DNA of 64,000 nucleotides from Oopsacas minuta (Eukaryota; Porifera; Hexactinellida; Lyssacinosida; Leucopsacidae). Every line of letters begins with the position of its first letter. The stretch's first letter is position 1. The translations under genes and the position numbers were made by a program. The DNA lies in assembly GCA_024704765.1 (NCBI GenBank), contig JAKMXF010000222.1, positions 1,214,077 to 1,278,076 on the forward strand. Reading direction: 5' to 3'. Of the stretch, positions 34,401 through 45,115 are shown one piece after another. A model generated the notes under the pieces. That model did no database searches. It worked only from the letters and a program-made list of their open reading frames with translations, and was not told the origin of the DNA.

Positions 34401-34482
34401 AGGTCTTGCTCTGCATAACGATTGGTTCTTCTCTGCATCAGAAGAGAAAGAGATTAAAGTATTCAAACGAGTTAAATCCTAA
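28448..34482 (+). CDS. TRAF7: TRAF7-like E3 ubiquitin ligase (RING, TRAF zinc finger, coiled coil, WD40), four exons
   Basis: Exons 28448-29072, 30554-30671, 30729-31011 and 33628-34482 join in phase to 626 residues (vertebrate TRAF7 about 670). A RING finger (CPICRSLLSDAVISTRCGHT...CFKCV ... CPLD) is at about 38-100. TRAF-type zinc-binding repeats (HESECLYAHVTC, HLKSCAYTMC, SPFGCNFVG...HESVC) follow at about 155-225. A coiled coil (VDELTGAVKNLQNSF) at about 250-290 leads to seven WD40 blades from FTLKCVGTFQ GHKG to the end (GATDGQIKLWNA, FSGSQDTTVQLWNL). Only TRAF7 combines TRAF fingers with WD40 repeats. It acts in MAP3K3/JNK and NF-kappaB signalling. Introns 1 and 3 carry several MITEs and tandem repeats. 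A stop in the read-through at 29150 is intronic. Confidence 0.92.
30093..30335. mobile_element. pogo/Tigger-like MITE in TRAF7 intron 1
   Basis: Ends CAGTAGACCCTCGCTAATCC and, inverted, CAGTAAATCCTCGCTATTCC, flanked by TA (30091-30092, 30336-30337). 243 bp, non-coding. An internal CGCTAATCCGAA copy occurs at about 30270. The CAGT...CTCGCTAATCCGAAC type and the TA target fit pogo elements. Confidence 0.75.
30366..30480. repeat. GTTATAAGAACA-type repeat
   Basis: GGTTATAAGAACACCCGGTATAAGAA and a later CTGTTATAAGAACATG form imperfect repeats of the kind found in pogo-like termini. The boundaries are unclear. Confidence 0.35.
31042..31350. mobile_element. pogo-like MITE in TRAF7 intron 3
   Basis: 309 bp beginning CAGACAACTCCCGTTATATC and ending with the inverted CAATCAACTCCTGTTATACC, flanked by TA on each side (31040-31041, 31351-31352). 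The interior is dominated by a 32-bp tandem repeat. Confidence 0.8.
31171..31331. repeat. 32-bp tandem repeat, about five copies, inside the MITE
   Basis: Units start CGATATAGCCTGTATTTTGA and recur near 31171, 31203, 31235, 31265 and 31298 with almost no variation. One unit is two bases short. The array has expanded within the MITE body. Confidence 0.9.
31353..32075. other. TRAF7 intron 3, unannotated part
   Basis: Intronic AT-rich DNA; a run of G (31919-31926) is the only notable feature. Confidence 0.4.
32076..32230. repeat. 21-bp tandem repeat joined to a small MITE
   Basis: Four perfect copies of GAATAGTATATCTGATAGTCT occupy 32076-32159. The last runs into a palindromic segment (TGGTTCCAATCCTGAAA ... 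TTTCAGGGAATGGAACC, 32160-32225). A related segment with similar ends lies at about 39891-39973, in an intron of the PHRF1-like gene. Confidence 0.75.
32500..32880. mobile_element. Inverted-repeat and hAT-terminus fragments in TRAF7 intron 3
   Basis: At 32504-32690 there is loose inverted symmetry around CCCCGG/CCGGGG words (GGGGGCAAACCTGGCGTATA against TTTGCCCCGGGTATGAAAATCC). At about 32730, AGTGTTTCCCAACCATTTTG resembles a hAT terminal repeat. No complete element can be drawn. Confidence 0.35.
32990..33360 (-). repeat. Dispersed repeat fragments in TRAF7 intron 3
   Basis: 32990-33150 is an inverted relative of 20560-20770 (GTAGTGGCTCAGTACTGTTC, GTGACATCTAGTTGTGCAC). 33250-33360 contains modules of the Helitron-like repeat (GCTGAGTCCGAATTTTGCAT, ATATGTAAATTTATTCAT). 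Neither has recognisable termini. Confidence 0.5.
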
Positions 34483-35112
34483 AATAATCTCAATTATCTC
34501 TGTATTTCTTTTAATAATACTCTCACTTTTCAACATAAACTGACTGATATCATTCTGTATTGTATATTTCCTTGTTGTATTATATGTATCTTTTATTTCT
34601 AATTACGCATTTTATTGAAGTTAATAATGCTCTTTCATAGAATTATATAGTTCTTTGCTTACCATTTCACTTAATTAGGATTCATTAATAGATAATAGTT
34701 TTTGTGTTTCTCAAATCAAGACTAGTCCAATCGATTGACGGTGAACGAAATCAGGCTAGGCTGATTATGCAGCTATGTGTTGTGAGCTACGTACTCGTTT
34801 GAGTTATTTACGGAAAGATTATAGTCCAGATCGCTTATTATGACCTTGCCATAGCATGACCCATTAACCCTGCTTAATTTAAAATTTAAATACAACAGAC
34901 TCCGCTTAACAGGATCACATCGGTACCAGACCATGTGGCTCTATTAATTAACCAGAGTCTGCTGTATGCCAAAGTTGAAGGTCCTGTAATGCTTTAAATG
35001 GTCCGGGACCAGTGATGGTCGATCATAACTGATCAGGGGTGGGAGAATCATGGCCTGTAAGGCGTAAGGATACCATAACTGGTCCGGGGTGAACAAATAT
35101 GGCCGACATCAA
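34483..35112. other. Spacer with small pogo-like MITE and CATAACTGGTCC motifs
   Basis: A short element at about 34892-34968 (ACAGACTCCGCTTAACAGG ... CCAGAGTCTGCTG, next to TA) looks like a pogo-type MITE. From 34985 onward palindromic GGTCCGGGACC and CATAACTGGTCC motifs begin, continuing beyond the next repeat. Confidence 0.5.
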
Positions 35113-35585
35113 TCTATATTATTACATCTCAATTGTTGTCAGTTTGTTTGTTTGTTTGTCCGTTGTCAGGGAAAGATTTAAGTATGCAATTTTGAAATTG
35201 TCGCATAAATATGTATTTGCCATGCTATCAAGGAATTGAATAGAATTCAATGAAACTTCACTAAATATATTGAACATGCTGAATCCGATTTTTCACACTT
35301 TTGGATTAATCAAATGTAAATTTATTGTTGTTTTTTATGAATATACAAAACATTTCAAAATTGTGGTAGAAACATGCTTTCGATGGTTATACTGGGGTAA
35401 TTGAATATGCTGAGTCCAAATATGATATTGTAACAACATTTCATAAATATTGTTCACTTTGGGGAGATAAAGTAAGCAGATTTAAAGATTATGGCAGTAT
35501 CATGTTTGCTACGATTACAATTATGAGTTTATGTACTCGACGAAGTGTTCGTAACCGCGTAGCGAGAGCAAGCGAAGCGCGCTTG
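35113..35585 (+). mobile_element. Helitron-like repeat copy (plus), variant 3' hairpin
   Basis: Starts A|TCTATATTATTACATCTC and ends in a GC-rich hairpin CAAGCGAAGCGCGCTTG, followed by T. The interior shares the modules of the other copies (TGTCGCATAAATATGTATTT, ATGCTGAATCCGA, TATACTGGGGTAATTGA). Its 3' hairpin differs from the CGAGCC...GGCTCG type, so it is a second subfamily. It has landed inside a cluster of CATAACTGGTCC motifs. Confidence 0.7.
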
Positions 35586-36504
35586 TTATAAGCAATATTC
35601 GTAACAAATTCGATCAAAATCCAATTCAGCATATAGATATCGATTCCAAAGACCCAATCCAAAAACCAGAAGGTAGATAGATATCCGGACAACAGAGAGG
35701 AGCAGGCTTGAAATTAATCCAATTTGAATTTCATCCCTACAGCTCAAATTGTGAACAAAACACACATAACAATCGAATATCATTAACTGATTCGATAAAA
35801 GACTAGATGTCGCTGCCAGATATAACCAGGAGATATGGACACACTAGGCCAGATGGAGTCGACCATAACTTGTATAAGTAGTCCCCGGACAGTTGGTCGG
35901 CCATAACTGGTCCTAGACCAATTATAGCCACCCAGGACCAGTTATGGCATGATAACCCCCTGATCCTATTTCTATAAAATGCACTTCGCTAGATTATTCT
36001 TTAGTATAATCATATTGGGTTTGCATTTCACAATGTATTACTCAGTAAATATTGATGTTATGAATCGTTGTACACTTTTCATTGGATGTTCTGATCCTGT
36101 GAAACCTACTAGCAATAATTATAGGACATATGTAAAAAGCGGTAGTTGCATTGATCGTGCGATTGTTGAAGGATTGCGTAGATTGGTATCGGGGTCCCTT
36201 TCTAGGCACCATCGCTCAGTCATCAGGGGGGTAGCCCTCAGCCACTATTATCTCATCTATCCCGTCCAGTACTTCCACCCACTTACCTAGTTATCGGCCT
36301 TGACCACCTTACCAACGGCCTTCGGTTCCTACGACCAATAGCCATCAGCTAAACTGATCATAACAACATAATTAGAACCTACATAACGCACCGAACTAGC
36401 TAATTTAATAACTTGTGTTGTAGAATCATCTACTCTCTTATTTTGATGTTATCTAGTTTCACAATCATATAAGATTTTACCAGTACTATATATTATATAT
36501 TGAA
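35586..36504. other. Spacer with further CATAACTGGTCC palindromes
   Basis: 35850-35960 holds CCATAACTTG, CCATAACTGGTCCTAGACC and CAGGACCAGTTATGG in mixed orientation. An open frame at 35979-36290 (103 residues, hydrophobic N-terminus like a signal peptide, then Cys-rich and basic) has no recognisable family. I do not call it a gene. Confidence 0.45.
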
Positions 36505-37719
36505 ATGGCAGAACTATCTTCACAGGGGTTAAACACAAACAAAGACTTCCTAGCACTCCCAGTAGACGCAATAAGTGAGCTATGTCTCTTCCTATCCCCT
36601 AAGGATGCTATAAATCTATCCCGTACATGCTCTGCTCTACACCCTCTTATCAAACAGCTACATAATGTATGGAGGGTATACTGTAAGAGGGTGTGGCTGT
36701 ATTCAGGACCTTGTAGTCCAGGATCTAGCTGGTATTCAGAGTTCCTACACTGGATAGATGGGTGGGGTCAGTACATGGACTGCTTTGCTGATATCAAGAG
36801 GGCATGGGACCTTGTGTACCTCAAGTTTCATCAATCTGATAAGAATCCTGATATTATATTTCGCCCTGGAGCTAGTGAGAGAGTGTTATGTGACGCAGAA
36901 ACCAGACTGGGATATAAACTACCCACAAGTTATCGCTGTTTCTTACGAATTCATAACGGGCAAATGGGAGCTAAAAACTCCTCTCTCTTTGGTACAGAAC
37001 TTCAATTCTATCACATTAAGGATGAAGGTAGCTATCTATCCCCAGCAGAGGATCTATTACAGAACCTGGGGCTAGTTTGTATGACTAATCACGGTAGATT
37101 ACAGAGCTATATGCTGTGTGTAGAGCCGAGCTCTCACTCTAAAGCTGGAGAAGTTAAATGTCATTCTAAGACAACAACTGGTCAACTTAAATCAATTAAG
37201 CTACACACATGTGCACCTAGCTTTACTGATTGGTTTTGTAAGTTAGGACACCAGTTCCAGAGTTATCCTGTTATAGACGGTGTTATAATGAGATTTCCTT
37301 ACAGCTCAGAGTGTATAGCTACTACAAGAGGTATCTGTATACAGGTGGGAACAGCATTTTCTGACGTATACTCCCGTCATATTGATGACTCTCTTGTCAT
37401 CTATCATATAACTATTTCCATGAGTGAGCATGAGAGCGGTTCTCTCGCATCTCAGTTGATCACTCGTCATTGGTCAATTTCAGATGAAAAGGGAGCTAAG
37501 GAGCCTATTGAGGGTCCTGGGGTAGTTGGATATACCCCTATCATATCTCCGGGTACTGTATTCACGTATACTAGTGGGAGTCATGTTGAGAGGGATTGGT
37601 CACTGATGGAGGGATACTTTACCTTTGTTAACCAACGCACTGGAGAGACTTTTCAAGCTAAGGTTCCTCCTTTCAAGCTTATTGTCCCTCCATACACCTG
37701 GGTACAGCTACCAATATAG
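36505..37719 (+). CDS. FBXO3: F-box only protein 3 (F-box, SMI1/KNR4, ApaG/DUF525)
   Basis: Intronless, 404 residues. It has an N-terminal F-box (LPVDAISELCLFLSPKDAINLSRTC, about 18-55), an SMI1/KNR4-type central domain (TRLGYKLPTSYRCFLRIHNGQ, about 130-150 onward) and a C-terminal ApaG/DUF525 domain (from about 260, with GVVGYTPIISPGTVFTYTSG and MEGYFTFVNQRTGETFQAK). This three-domain order is unique to FBXO3, the substrate-recognition subunit of an SCF ubiquitin ligase that targets, for example, FBXL2 in mammals. Length is a little below the vertebrate 471, because the acidic tail is missing. Substrates here are unknown. Confidence 0.95.
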   Translation: MAELSSQGLNTNKDFLALPVDAISELCLFLSPKDAINLSRTCSALHPLIKQLHNVWRVYCKRVWLYSGPCSPGSSWYSEFLHWIDGWGQYMDCFADIKRAWDLVYLKFHQSDKNPDIIFRPGASERVLCDAETRLGYKLPTSYRCFLRIHNGQMGAKNSSLFGTELQFYHIKDEGSYLSPAEDLLQNLGLVCMTNHGRLQSYMLCVEPSSHSKAGEVKCHSKTTTGQLKSIKLHTCAPSFTDWFCKLGHQFQSYPVIDGVIMRFPYSSECIATTRGICIQVGTAFSDVYSRHIDDSLVIYHITISMSEHESGSLASQLITRHWSISDEKGAKEPIEGPGVVGYTPIISPGTVFTYTSGSHVERDWSLMEGYFTFVNQRTGETFQAKVPPFKLIVPPYTWVQLPI

Positions 37720-38927
37720 AATGATTATTGTTTGTTTTATTTTTATTATAATATAATTATCGAAGAATAGCTATAACCGAAATACATACGATTATATACA
37801 CTTTTCTAAATACGCTAAATGTTCTCTGTACTTACAGTAGATTTATAGGATATTGACATGATATTAGAAATACGTATGTAAGAAATTCCGCAACACTTTT
37901 ATATTGACAATGTTAGTGCTATGGCGAGGAGGGCTGCTGAGCGCGAGTCGCCACATTTTAATTACTATGTCAACAATGGCTGCCCACTTTCGGAGGGAGA
38001 TGTTTTGTGTACAGAGAAATTTGTGTATAACACTACGACATGTACAGAGACCTTTATGCCTTGGATGCTCTTCCAGGCTATATAAACTTACTTTTCGAGT
38101 TGTTTTCGAGAGTAGTTCCCTTGGATTGGTGGATAAGAAGCCTTGGATGTTGTTTCAAACGTATTTTTCCGCACTATTCGAGTTCCAGGAAGGAAATTTC
38201 TGCCATAAATATCTGTACAGAAACGTCACACTAGCTTTGTACACAAATGTCATACTTTTCATGGGCTTCCGACGGCCTATACAGATCATAATTATTACTC
38301 CGTAGTTTAGGAGTGCACTTAAAAAGAACTTTCGCCTTGGACAAATTTCTGAATATTTACTGTTAGCCTATTAGAATCCTCTATCACTTGCATCGGTACA
38401 ATTCTTAAGAACTTTATTAACAAAATGGTGTTATATTATGTAAGATTGCTCAATTTCCATCAGGTTTCTGCTCCACATAGGGTTACTAAATTTCTAGATT
38501 GTAGCTTTCTAGGATATGATAAATAAAGCTTGCTAGTCCTCTTAATTAATCAAGTTTGGGCCATTGTTAGTTGAAACATGTTTCAGCTCCACCCCCCGTA
38601 TCTAATGTGCCCACCCACAGTTTTAATGAATGATTATGACGATAATGTTTGTGTTTGTATATACTTTAACTGAGCATTTCTACCTTTGTCTTCATTACTT
38701 ATGAAATTTCCTAACAATTATTTCTAATACTTTTATTTGATTATTTCCCCATAATATATGTTTACACCATAAATCAAGTAGGATCCTTATCATGATTTAT
38801 TTCAAATCTATCTTACTGCTCTATATTTTCTTTATTCCCTCATAAATGCCTTTTATTTCCTTACTACCTTTAGTGAGCTGGAAAAGTTATTGACTTTGTT
38901 ACTTATTAATTATTCTAGCCATAGCAT
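37720..38927. other. FBXO3 / PHRF1-like intergenic region
   Basis: 1.2 kb. A block at 37904-38305 is open in two overlapping frames and somewhat richer in GC. A frame from 37921 (54 residues) looks protein-like but matches no family I know. It could be an unrecognised exon or a repeat fragment. Confidence 0.4.
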
Positions 38928-41900
38928 ATGTCACAGAAGACTCTCCAACCTAAACTAAGAAATCGTATTGTCTCTACCGATGACTCTCGTGTATGTACCA
39001 TCTGCCTGAGTGGTATAGGAGATTCTTCTACTCCCTCTAAATCACCTGCTAAGCTTATTGTAGCTCGTCTCTCAGCTTGTCATCACATGTTCTGTGAGGA
39101 GTGTATAGTGGAATGGTCAAAGGTTAGAATTACTTCATTGAATCATTTGTTATTGGATAATTTGTATTGTATACATTATACATTCTCTTAGCAAACGAAT
39201 ACCTGTCCGATTGACAGAATTAAATTCAATTTGATAGAGCTTTGGGACACTCGAAAAGATATCAGAGTGGATAACGTAAGTACAATAATTTGATCTTTGC
39301 TGGAACCTATGTATTATAATTATTGTTGTTATTGTTGATAGTTCTATTTAGCGTTTGCGGGGTAGCTAGTTAGAGAGATATTTTATATTTTATTTGAGAG
39401 CAAATTTCCAGTGACGAAAGTTCCGCTATGAAATCTATCGAGGAGAAAATTATAGCCTTCATTTATTCATTCATCAGGAGACCTGGCACCAAATATTTGG
39501 TACGTGTTGTTTTTGGTCTGGTTGGACCACAAATAACACGTACAAAATTTGGTGACATACCATATATATTTATACTCCTAAATTCAAAGAAATACAGTCA
39601 ACATCCGGTAACTCGAACATTCGTCATTTCTAACAGATTTGAATTTCCTCTGAGGAGTTAGTTCCCAAATGTTAACTGTAATATCATTTAGAAATCATTG
39701 GAGACAATAAATTAGTAATAATAATTGTCTGGTGTTACTTATCAAGGGAGTAATTTGTATAATAATTATTGAATTATCCAATAAACATTACACTAATCTC
39801 CAGATACATGTGTCTGACGTCATCCCATCTCAATTACTCCCAACAGATGATCTTACATATTGTGAGGTAAATTCGTTATTCCTTTGCTTAGTATAGTCTG
39901 ATCCCAAATCTTGAATACTGAGCTGGAACAACCGTGTTAACACCTCTAACTTTCAAGGATTTTAACCAGACTATTATTCATAATTATAAGTGATGCATAG
40001 TTGTCAAGTCTCACGAATCCAAAGTGAGGCTCACGTATTTGAACACAATCTCACTTACATTTTTCCTTCTCATTTTAATATATTTTTGAAAACTTGGAAC
40101 ATGTAGTGATTCATAAGGAAATGACACTATTGCGCCATTCAATATCATATTACCCATCCATTTTCATTACAAAAACTAGCCGAATTCAACTGATCATAAA
40201 TACATTTCACTGATGAATTTTACAAAAGTTGATAACTATGCTTATGTGATGATATCTGTATATTTAATTCTAAGATATGTGGGAGTTGTGACAGAGAGGA
40301 TGTTCTACTGCTCTGTGACGGTTGTAATAAAGGGTAAGTAAGCTTGAATTGATTAGCTATTATATTATTTGTTATAATTAGTTGACTCTACTTTAATGTG
40401 TACATTTGTACCATTCACGTAAGCGGAAACTCCAACCGAAATATTTGTATTTTCTATGGGTCCTTCCTGAAAAATGTCAGCCTAAACAGGCTGTTGACTG
40501 TATAACCTCCAGAGGATCTTTTTATTATGAACTCAATTAGATTGCGTACTTAAATGCTATATACTTATTGGATATATGATATTACGTTTTCAATATCATA
40601 CATCTGTTCTCCACTGTATACTATTCGTTGACTTGTTAGATACCACACAGACTGTCTCCGTCCACGTATAGAAGAGATCCCTATGGATGTGTGGTACTGC
40701 AGACATTGTATTCCTCTTCTGGGACGAGCAACGAGATGGACAGAATACTATGACTCTTCACAAGAGCAGGAGAACGTCTATGTTAATCCACAAATACCTG
40801 AGTTCACAGAAATAACTCAGGTATTATTAGTAGCCTTGTGTATAAGAAAGATACTGAGTCATTTCATTTGTCTGAGTCTTATTGTTATTTCTTTAACTAT
40901 GAATATTATAATTAATCATTGTATATGTATCAAATAAAGAGAGAGAGTTATATTATCGTTAACATCATTACCTAGTCAAGGTTCATTTAGTTGGGGGCAG
41001 GGGCAATTGCATATCCACACCTTGAATATTTTCTTTGTACAGATAAGATATTGTACTTTTCAAATTTTGTGATTTATTGGGACATATCACGTAAGGTATA
41101 CGTAAGCTATCCAACTTTTATCACCTAGCAGCTATCAGTTAATTTTAAGGTGATAAGTCATTGAGTTAGTATGGGAGGTAACTGTAACAAGGGTCATTAA
41201 ATCAGATAGATATTATGGATATCCTTATTGGGTGAGCTTAGTACATATGAAATGATTCAAGTAGATGAGTATTTATTTCGGTTTTAATACTACTCACTGA
41301 TATATATTATCTTGTCTGTATTTATGTGTGTAGGCTGTTTCAGATAATTCTTCTGGGTTTGAAGGCACAGGTCGTCCTAGAAGGAAGAGGAAGAGATACA
41401 TCCCCCCCTCGTCTCCCTCCGTCTCATCTGATGGAGACTCTGAGAGTGATTCTCAGACCTTCATTGTCTCCTCCCGATCCGCCCGCCCCGTCAAAAAGCT
41501 TCCACCCAGGAGGACTAGGAAGAGAAGAAAAAGAAGAAAAGTTTACAAATCTGATGACTTCAGTCAGGATTCACAATCGAGTGACACAACTGCTATTGCT
41601 AACCGTCCTAAGAGACTTTGTAGAATGTAATTATTATAAATAGCTTCATTTGTTTATTTACTGTATAACAAGCTGTTTACTTGCTTCCGCTCCTCCGCTT
41701 CGTGACTATTAGATTATATCGCAGACATCACGCTACAACATTTTGTCAACTTTTCTCAGAGATATGTCAGGATTTCTCCTTGATATGTTAACTTGATTAA
41801 CTTACATAACTTTACACATACCTACATGCCAATTTTAAATTTGTAGCTCTTACCATTCCTCAAATCTGCATTCAATTTATATCAATACGATTTAAGGGAC

Positions 41901-42952
41901 TGGATAACTACGAGCTACCAAGGCCGCAATGAGTTGAAAGTTAACAACCCGAGACTAACCTAATTCGGTTCAACCGCTACACGTGTTTGTTATTTAAGGA
42001 ACTCCAAGTTGAGATATGACTCAAAATTCGAGAATTCTTAAGGAATTCCCAGCCTGAGGTTAGAAATTCATAAGTGCCTATTATTGATGGCTGTCTATCG
42101 GCAGAATTTGAATACGTGCAGTTCCTGGACCATACCTTGGGTCCAAACCTGAACTAGCCAACTCGGTTCACATGATTATATCGTATAATTTATATTATAA
42201 TGTATTTATGCTAATTTCTTATAGGAATTCTAATCGCCGTTCTCTACGCACTTATCAAACTCGTGAGTTCACAAGAAAGCTATTAAGAAACAACTCTCTT
42301 GCTACTTCTCCATCTTCATCTACTAATCCTGACGTCACACACATCAGACCTCATCTCTGCTTCAGCTTGAGACAGCCTCTCAGCACACAAGCTGTGTTCA
42401 CTAGGTCTGAATCAGGTTTGTTAATTTAAGTCTCAGATTCCAGCTTTCCACGACTAAAAATTATGTTTTGTTCTAAAATCATGGCCTGATTTGCCACGTT
42501 CACTACCCTGAACAAATTACAACACCCATGATTATGTTCAAATACATATGTTCTATATCCTGTATATTTTTTATGTAGATGCAGACACCTCTGATAGCTT
42601 CAGCATAATCCTCAATAATGATTATTCTTCTAACGAAGAGCTTACACTCCCTGACACAGAGCCATCAGGAAATGACGGAGAGGTGTCAGACAATAACACT
42701 ACAATTCAGGAAGATATATTAGCTAGTAATACTGAACCGTCTAATAATCTACTGCCCTGTAGCTCCCATTCAGACAATCCAAATTCTAGATCCCTCAGGC
42801 CTAGACCCAGACCACCCAGTAGAAAACTACGAACTTATAATAAAACAAATTCCTCTAAATCTACAAGACAACCCGCTCCTAGACGAGCTAAATTACAGGC
42901 TGAACAGCTGTTACAGCTAAAGGAGTTTATCTCAAGCGATGAAAGCGACTAA
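38928..42952 (+). CDS. PHRF1-like RING-PHD protein, eight exons
   Basis: Exons 38928-39122, 39192-39275, 39804-39866, 40275-40333, 40640-40820, 41334-41626, 42225-42415 and 42579-42952 have GT/AG borders and join in phase to 479 residues. An N-terminal RING (CTICLSGIG ... CHHMFCEECIVEWSK ... TCPIDRIKF, about 25-75) is followed by a PHD finger (CEICGSCDREDVLLLCDGC ... YHTDCLRPRIEEIP ... WYCRHC, about 113-165). A long basic Arg/Ser/Lys-rich tail comes next, with RRSLRTYQTREFTRKLL resembling the PHRF1 segment after the PHD. PHRF1 is an E3 ligase that also reads H3K36 methylation. Vertebrate PHRF1 is over 1,600 residues with a C-terminal SRI domain for RNA polymerase II; that part is absent here. 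Confidence 0.85.
39891..39973. mobile_element. Small MITE in PHRF1-like intron 3
   Basis: TATAGTCTGATCCCAAATCTTGAA and its inverted partner TTCAAGGATTTTAACCAGACTAT enclose about 40 bases. A relative lies in TRAF7 intron 3 (32155-32230). Confidence 0.55.
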
Positions 42953-43833
42953 TATATATCCAACTATTTAACCGGGAACAATTCCAGTCCCTCTCGATAC
43001 ATCAGAATACATATGCTTGTATCAGACACACAATCAGCTATGTACACTACATCCATTCTTATTCGACATTTGAGAATCTTGACTGACAAGTTATTTGTAA
43101 TTAATGCTTTTATTCAGTTACTAACACCTGTCCTAAATTATTCTACATGTAGTAATATTGACAATAATTTCAAATATTAGTCACTATTCATTAACCACTT
43201 TATCTTAGTTGCCTTTGACCTCATAGCACAACAATTATATTCTGGATGTTATCTAATAACTCAACCTTCTCTATACACAAAACAAAAGTATTATCTTCAT
43301 AAATCACGACTGAAGTTTAAGTACCTAATGAAAAGAACACTAAAAATTTAAAACTTTGTTTTAACCAATTCTCGTACCAAAAACGAGATTTTAGCACCTT
43401 TTTGACGTCATAAAATCACACATTTTTCCGGCAGTATTCGGTTAAAAAGGTATTTTTTCTTTCGTGCGATCGTATACATATTAATTTCTGCTAATAGTTG
43501 GTTTGGGTTTTTATCATTTTCACACCTTTCATTGTAAAATCTGAGTGATGCTGGGGTTATGTTCAACTACTGCCTAACCTAAATTATTCTAACGCCTTGC
43601 CACATTTGACACATACACCTATATGCATGCTAAAGTATGAAGATGATTTATTTTTGAACCTTCAACATTTAAATATTGCGATTGTTCAAATCCTGCCGTA
43701 TCCATTATGATTCACCGAATAACAGAAACAGAAAACTTTCATGTTTATTATACAATCTTCAGCTATTTATGAACATTTTATAATATTTGAGATATTATTA
43801 GAACATATCATTATATTAGGTTTTACTAAATAA
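42953..43833. other. Intergenic AT-rich region
   Basis: About 880 bases with no gene seen; AACGAGATTTTAGCACCTTTTTGACGTCAT near 43380-43410 stands out as less AT-rich but has no partner in the window. Confidence 0.4.
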
Positions 43834-44307
43834 CGAGCCTTTGGCTAGTCGCTTTGCGATGAACTCGGCGCATTCCGCCACGAGGTATCCATTATTCTCC
43901 AAATAGATGGCCCTTGTGAGTATTATAATATAGACATATTTATGTACCTAAAAAGTAAACACATATTCACAATATGCTGTTTACAATACAATATTCGGAC
44001 TCAGCATACTCGATTACCCCATTATAGTCGTTGAAAGCATGTTTCTACCCCAATATTAAAATTTGTTTACTTTACATTCATAAAAACAACAATAAATTTA
44101 CATATGATTAATCCAAAAGTGTGAAAATCGGATTCAGCATGTTCGGTATATTTTAGTGAAGTTTTATTGAATTCTATTTACTTCCTTGATAAACACGATA
44201 AATACATAGTTATGCGACAATTTCAATATTGCATACCATAAATCCCTTTCTTGACAACGGACAAACAAACAGACAAAGAGACAATCATTGAGATTTAATA
44301 ATATAGA
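43834..44307 (-). mobile_element. Helitron-like repeat copy (minus)
   Basis: On the minus strand it starts A|TCTATATTATTAAATCTC and ends with CTAGCCAAAGGCTCG, followed by T. It contains the standard modules (GGACTCAGCATACTCGATTACCCC, ATTCATAAAAACAACAATAAA on the plus strand). 474 bp, non-coding. Confidence 0.72.
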
Positions 44308-45115
44308 TTCTGTTGTTGGGTTCAGTCGTGTTGTCAGATTTGAAATAATGATTTGTGACTCAAACAATCACACAAAGTAAAGTTTGTTTGCTTGTTTCGC
44401 TTTGTTATCACTTACCAAGACATGTAAGTAGTGTCCTCTCTCTGTTACGGTGGTGTATTGTGTTGGCACAGCTAGTGCAGCTCATCCTGAGAACCATCTG
44501 AAATGTTCCTACCTGGTGTCTGAATAAACGTGTGTGCTGAATGGAATCAGGTTATTTCTCCTACAATACAGACCCGGCGTCACTGACTTTGAAGTGGTCC
44601 GGTTAAATAGTAGATGCCCTATGTAAGTTGTCCTGTTGAAATCTCACTTACCATAGAAACAGTACAAACAGCACCAAAAGAACAACGGGACTGGTGGCGC
44701 CGTCCTGCAATACTATACGTAGAGGTGCCTTCCATTAATGTGGGTGATTCACATCACCGCGGAGTGCTGTAATGAATTTTTTAAATTTACTAGAATCCAT
44801 AATACCCGATGCATGACCCTCCAGGTTTGGCACCTGGAGGATGCTCTATAATAGTCTATATGTGTGACAGTAGTACGACTTGTCCACGAGATCCATCATT
44901 ATCTAGCGACACGATTAACATGAAAATTAGTGCATATTGAATTAATAATATTAACACTTGGCGTTGACATTTGTACCCCGTGGAGTTTATATTTCATCCT
45001 AAGGTGAAATTTTCTATCAGCACAATATTATTCAGAGCATTTGAAATGACAATCCATGTATTCATTTAGTTTATATCATCTTTTTTAGAATTCTTATTTT
45101 AACAACCCCAATAGA
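44308..45115. other. Region upstream of DNAJC21 with possible mobile-element remnant
   Basis: The stretch 44420-44740 is richer in GC than its surroundings and contains TGGTGGCGCCGTCC (44691-44704) but no coding frame. A perfect hairpin CCTCCAGGT/ACCTGGAGG lies at 44818-44840. Origin uncertain. Confidence 0.4.

Noticed and set aside
35979-36290. 103-codon frame with a signal-peptide-like start
   Set aside because: Composition after residue 30 looks random, there is no recognisable fold, and it lies in a repeat-rich spacer.
37904-38305. 133-codon open frame and an overlapping 54-codon frame between FBXO3 and the PHRF1-like gene
   Set aside because: Two frames are open at once, neither matches a family, and there are no supporting splice sites. 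Kept only as a remark in the spacer entry.
44420-44740. Possible solo LTR with a primer-binding-site-like TGGTGGCGCC
   Set aside because: No second LTR, no TG...CA boundaries with target duplication, and no reverse transcriptase frames anywhere near.
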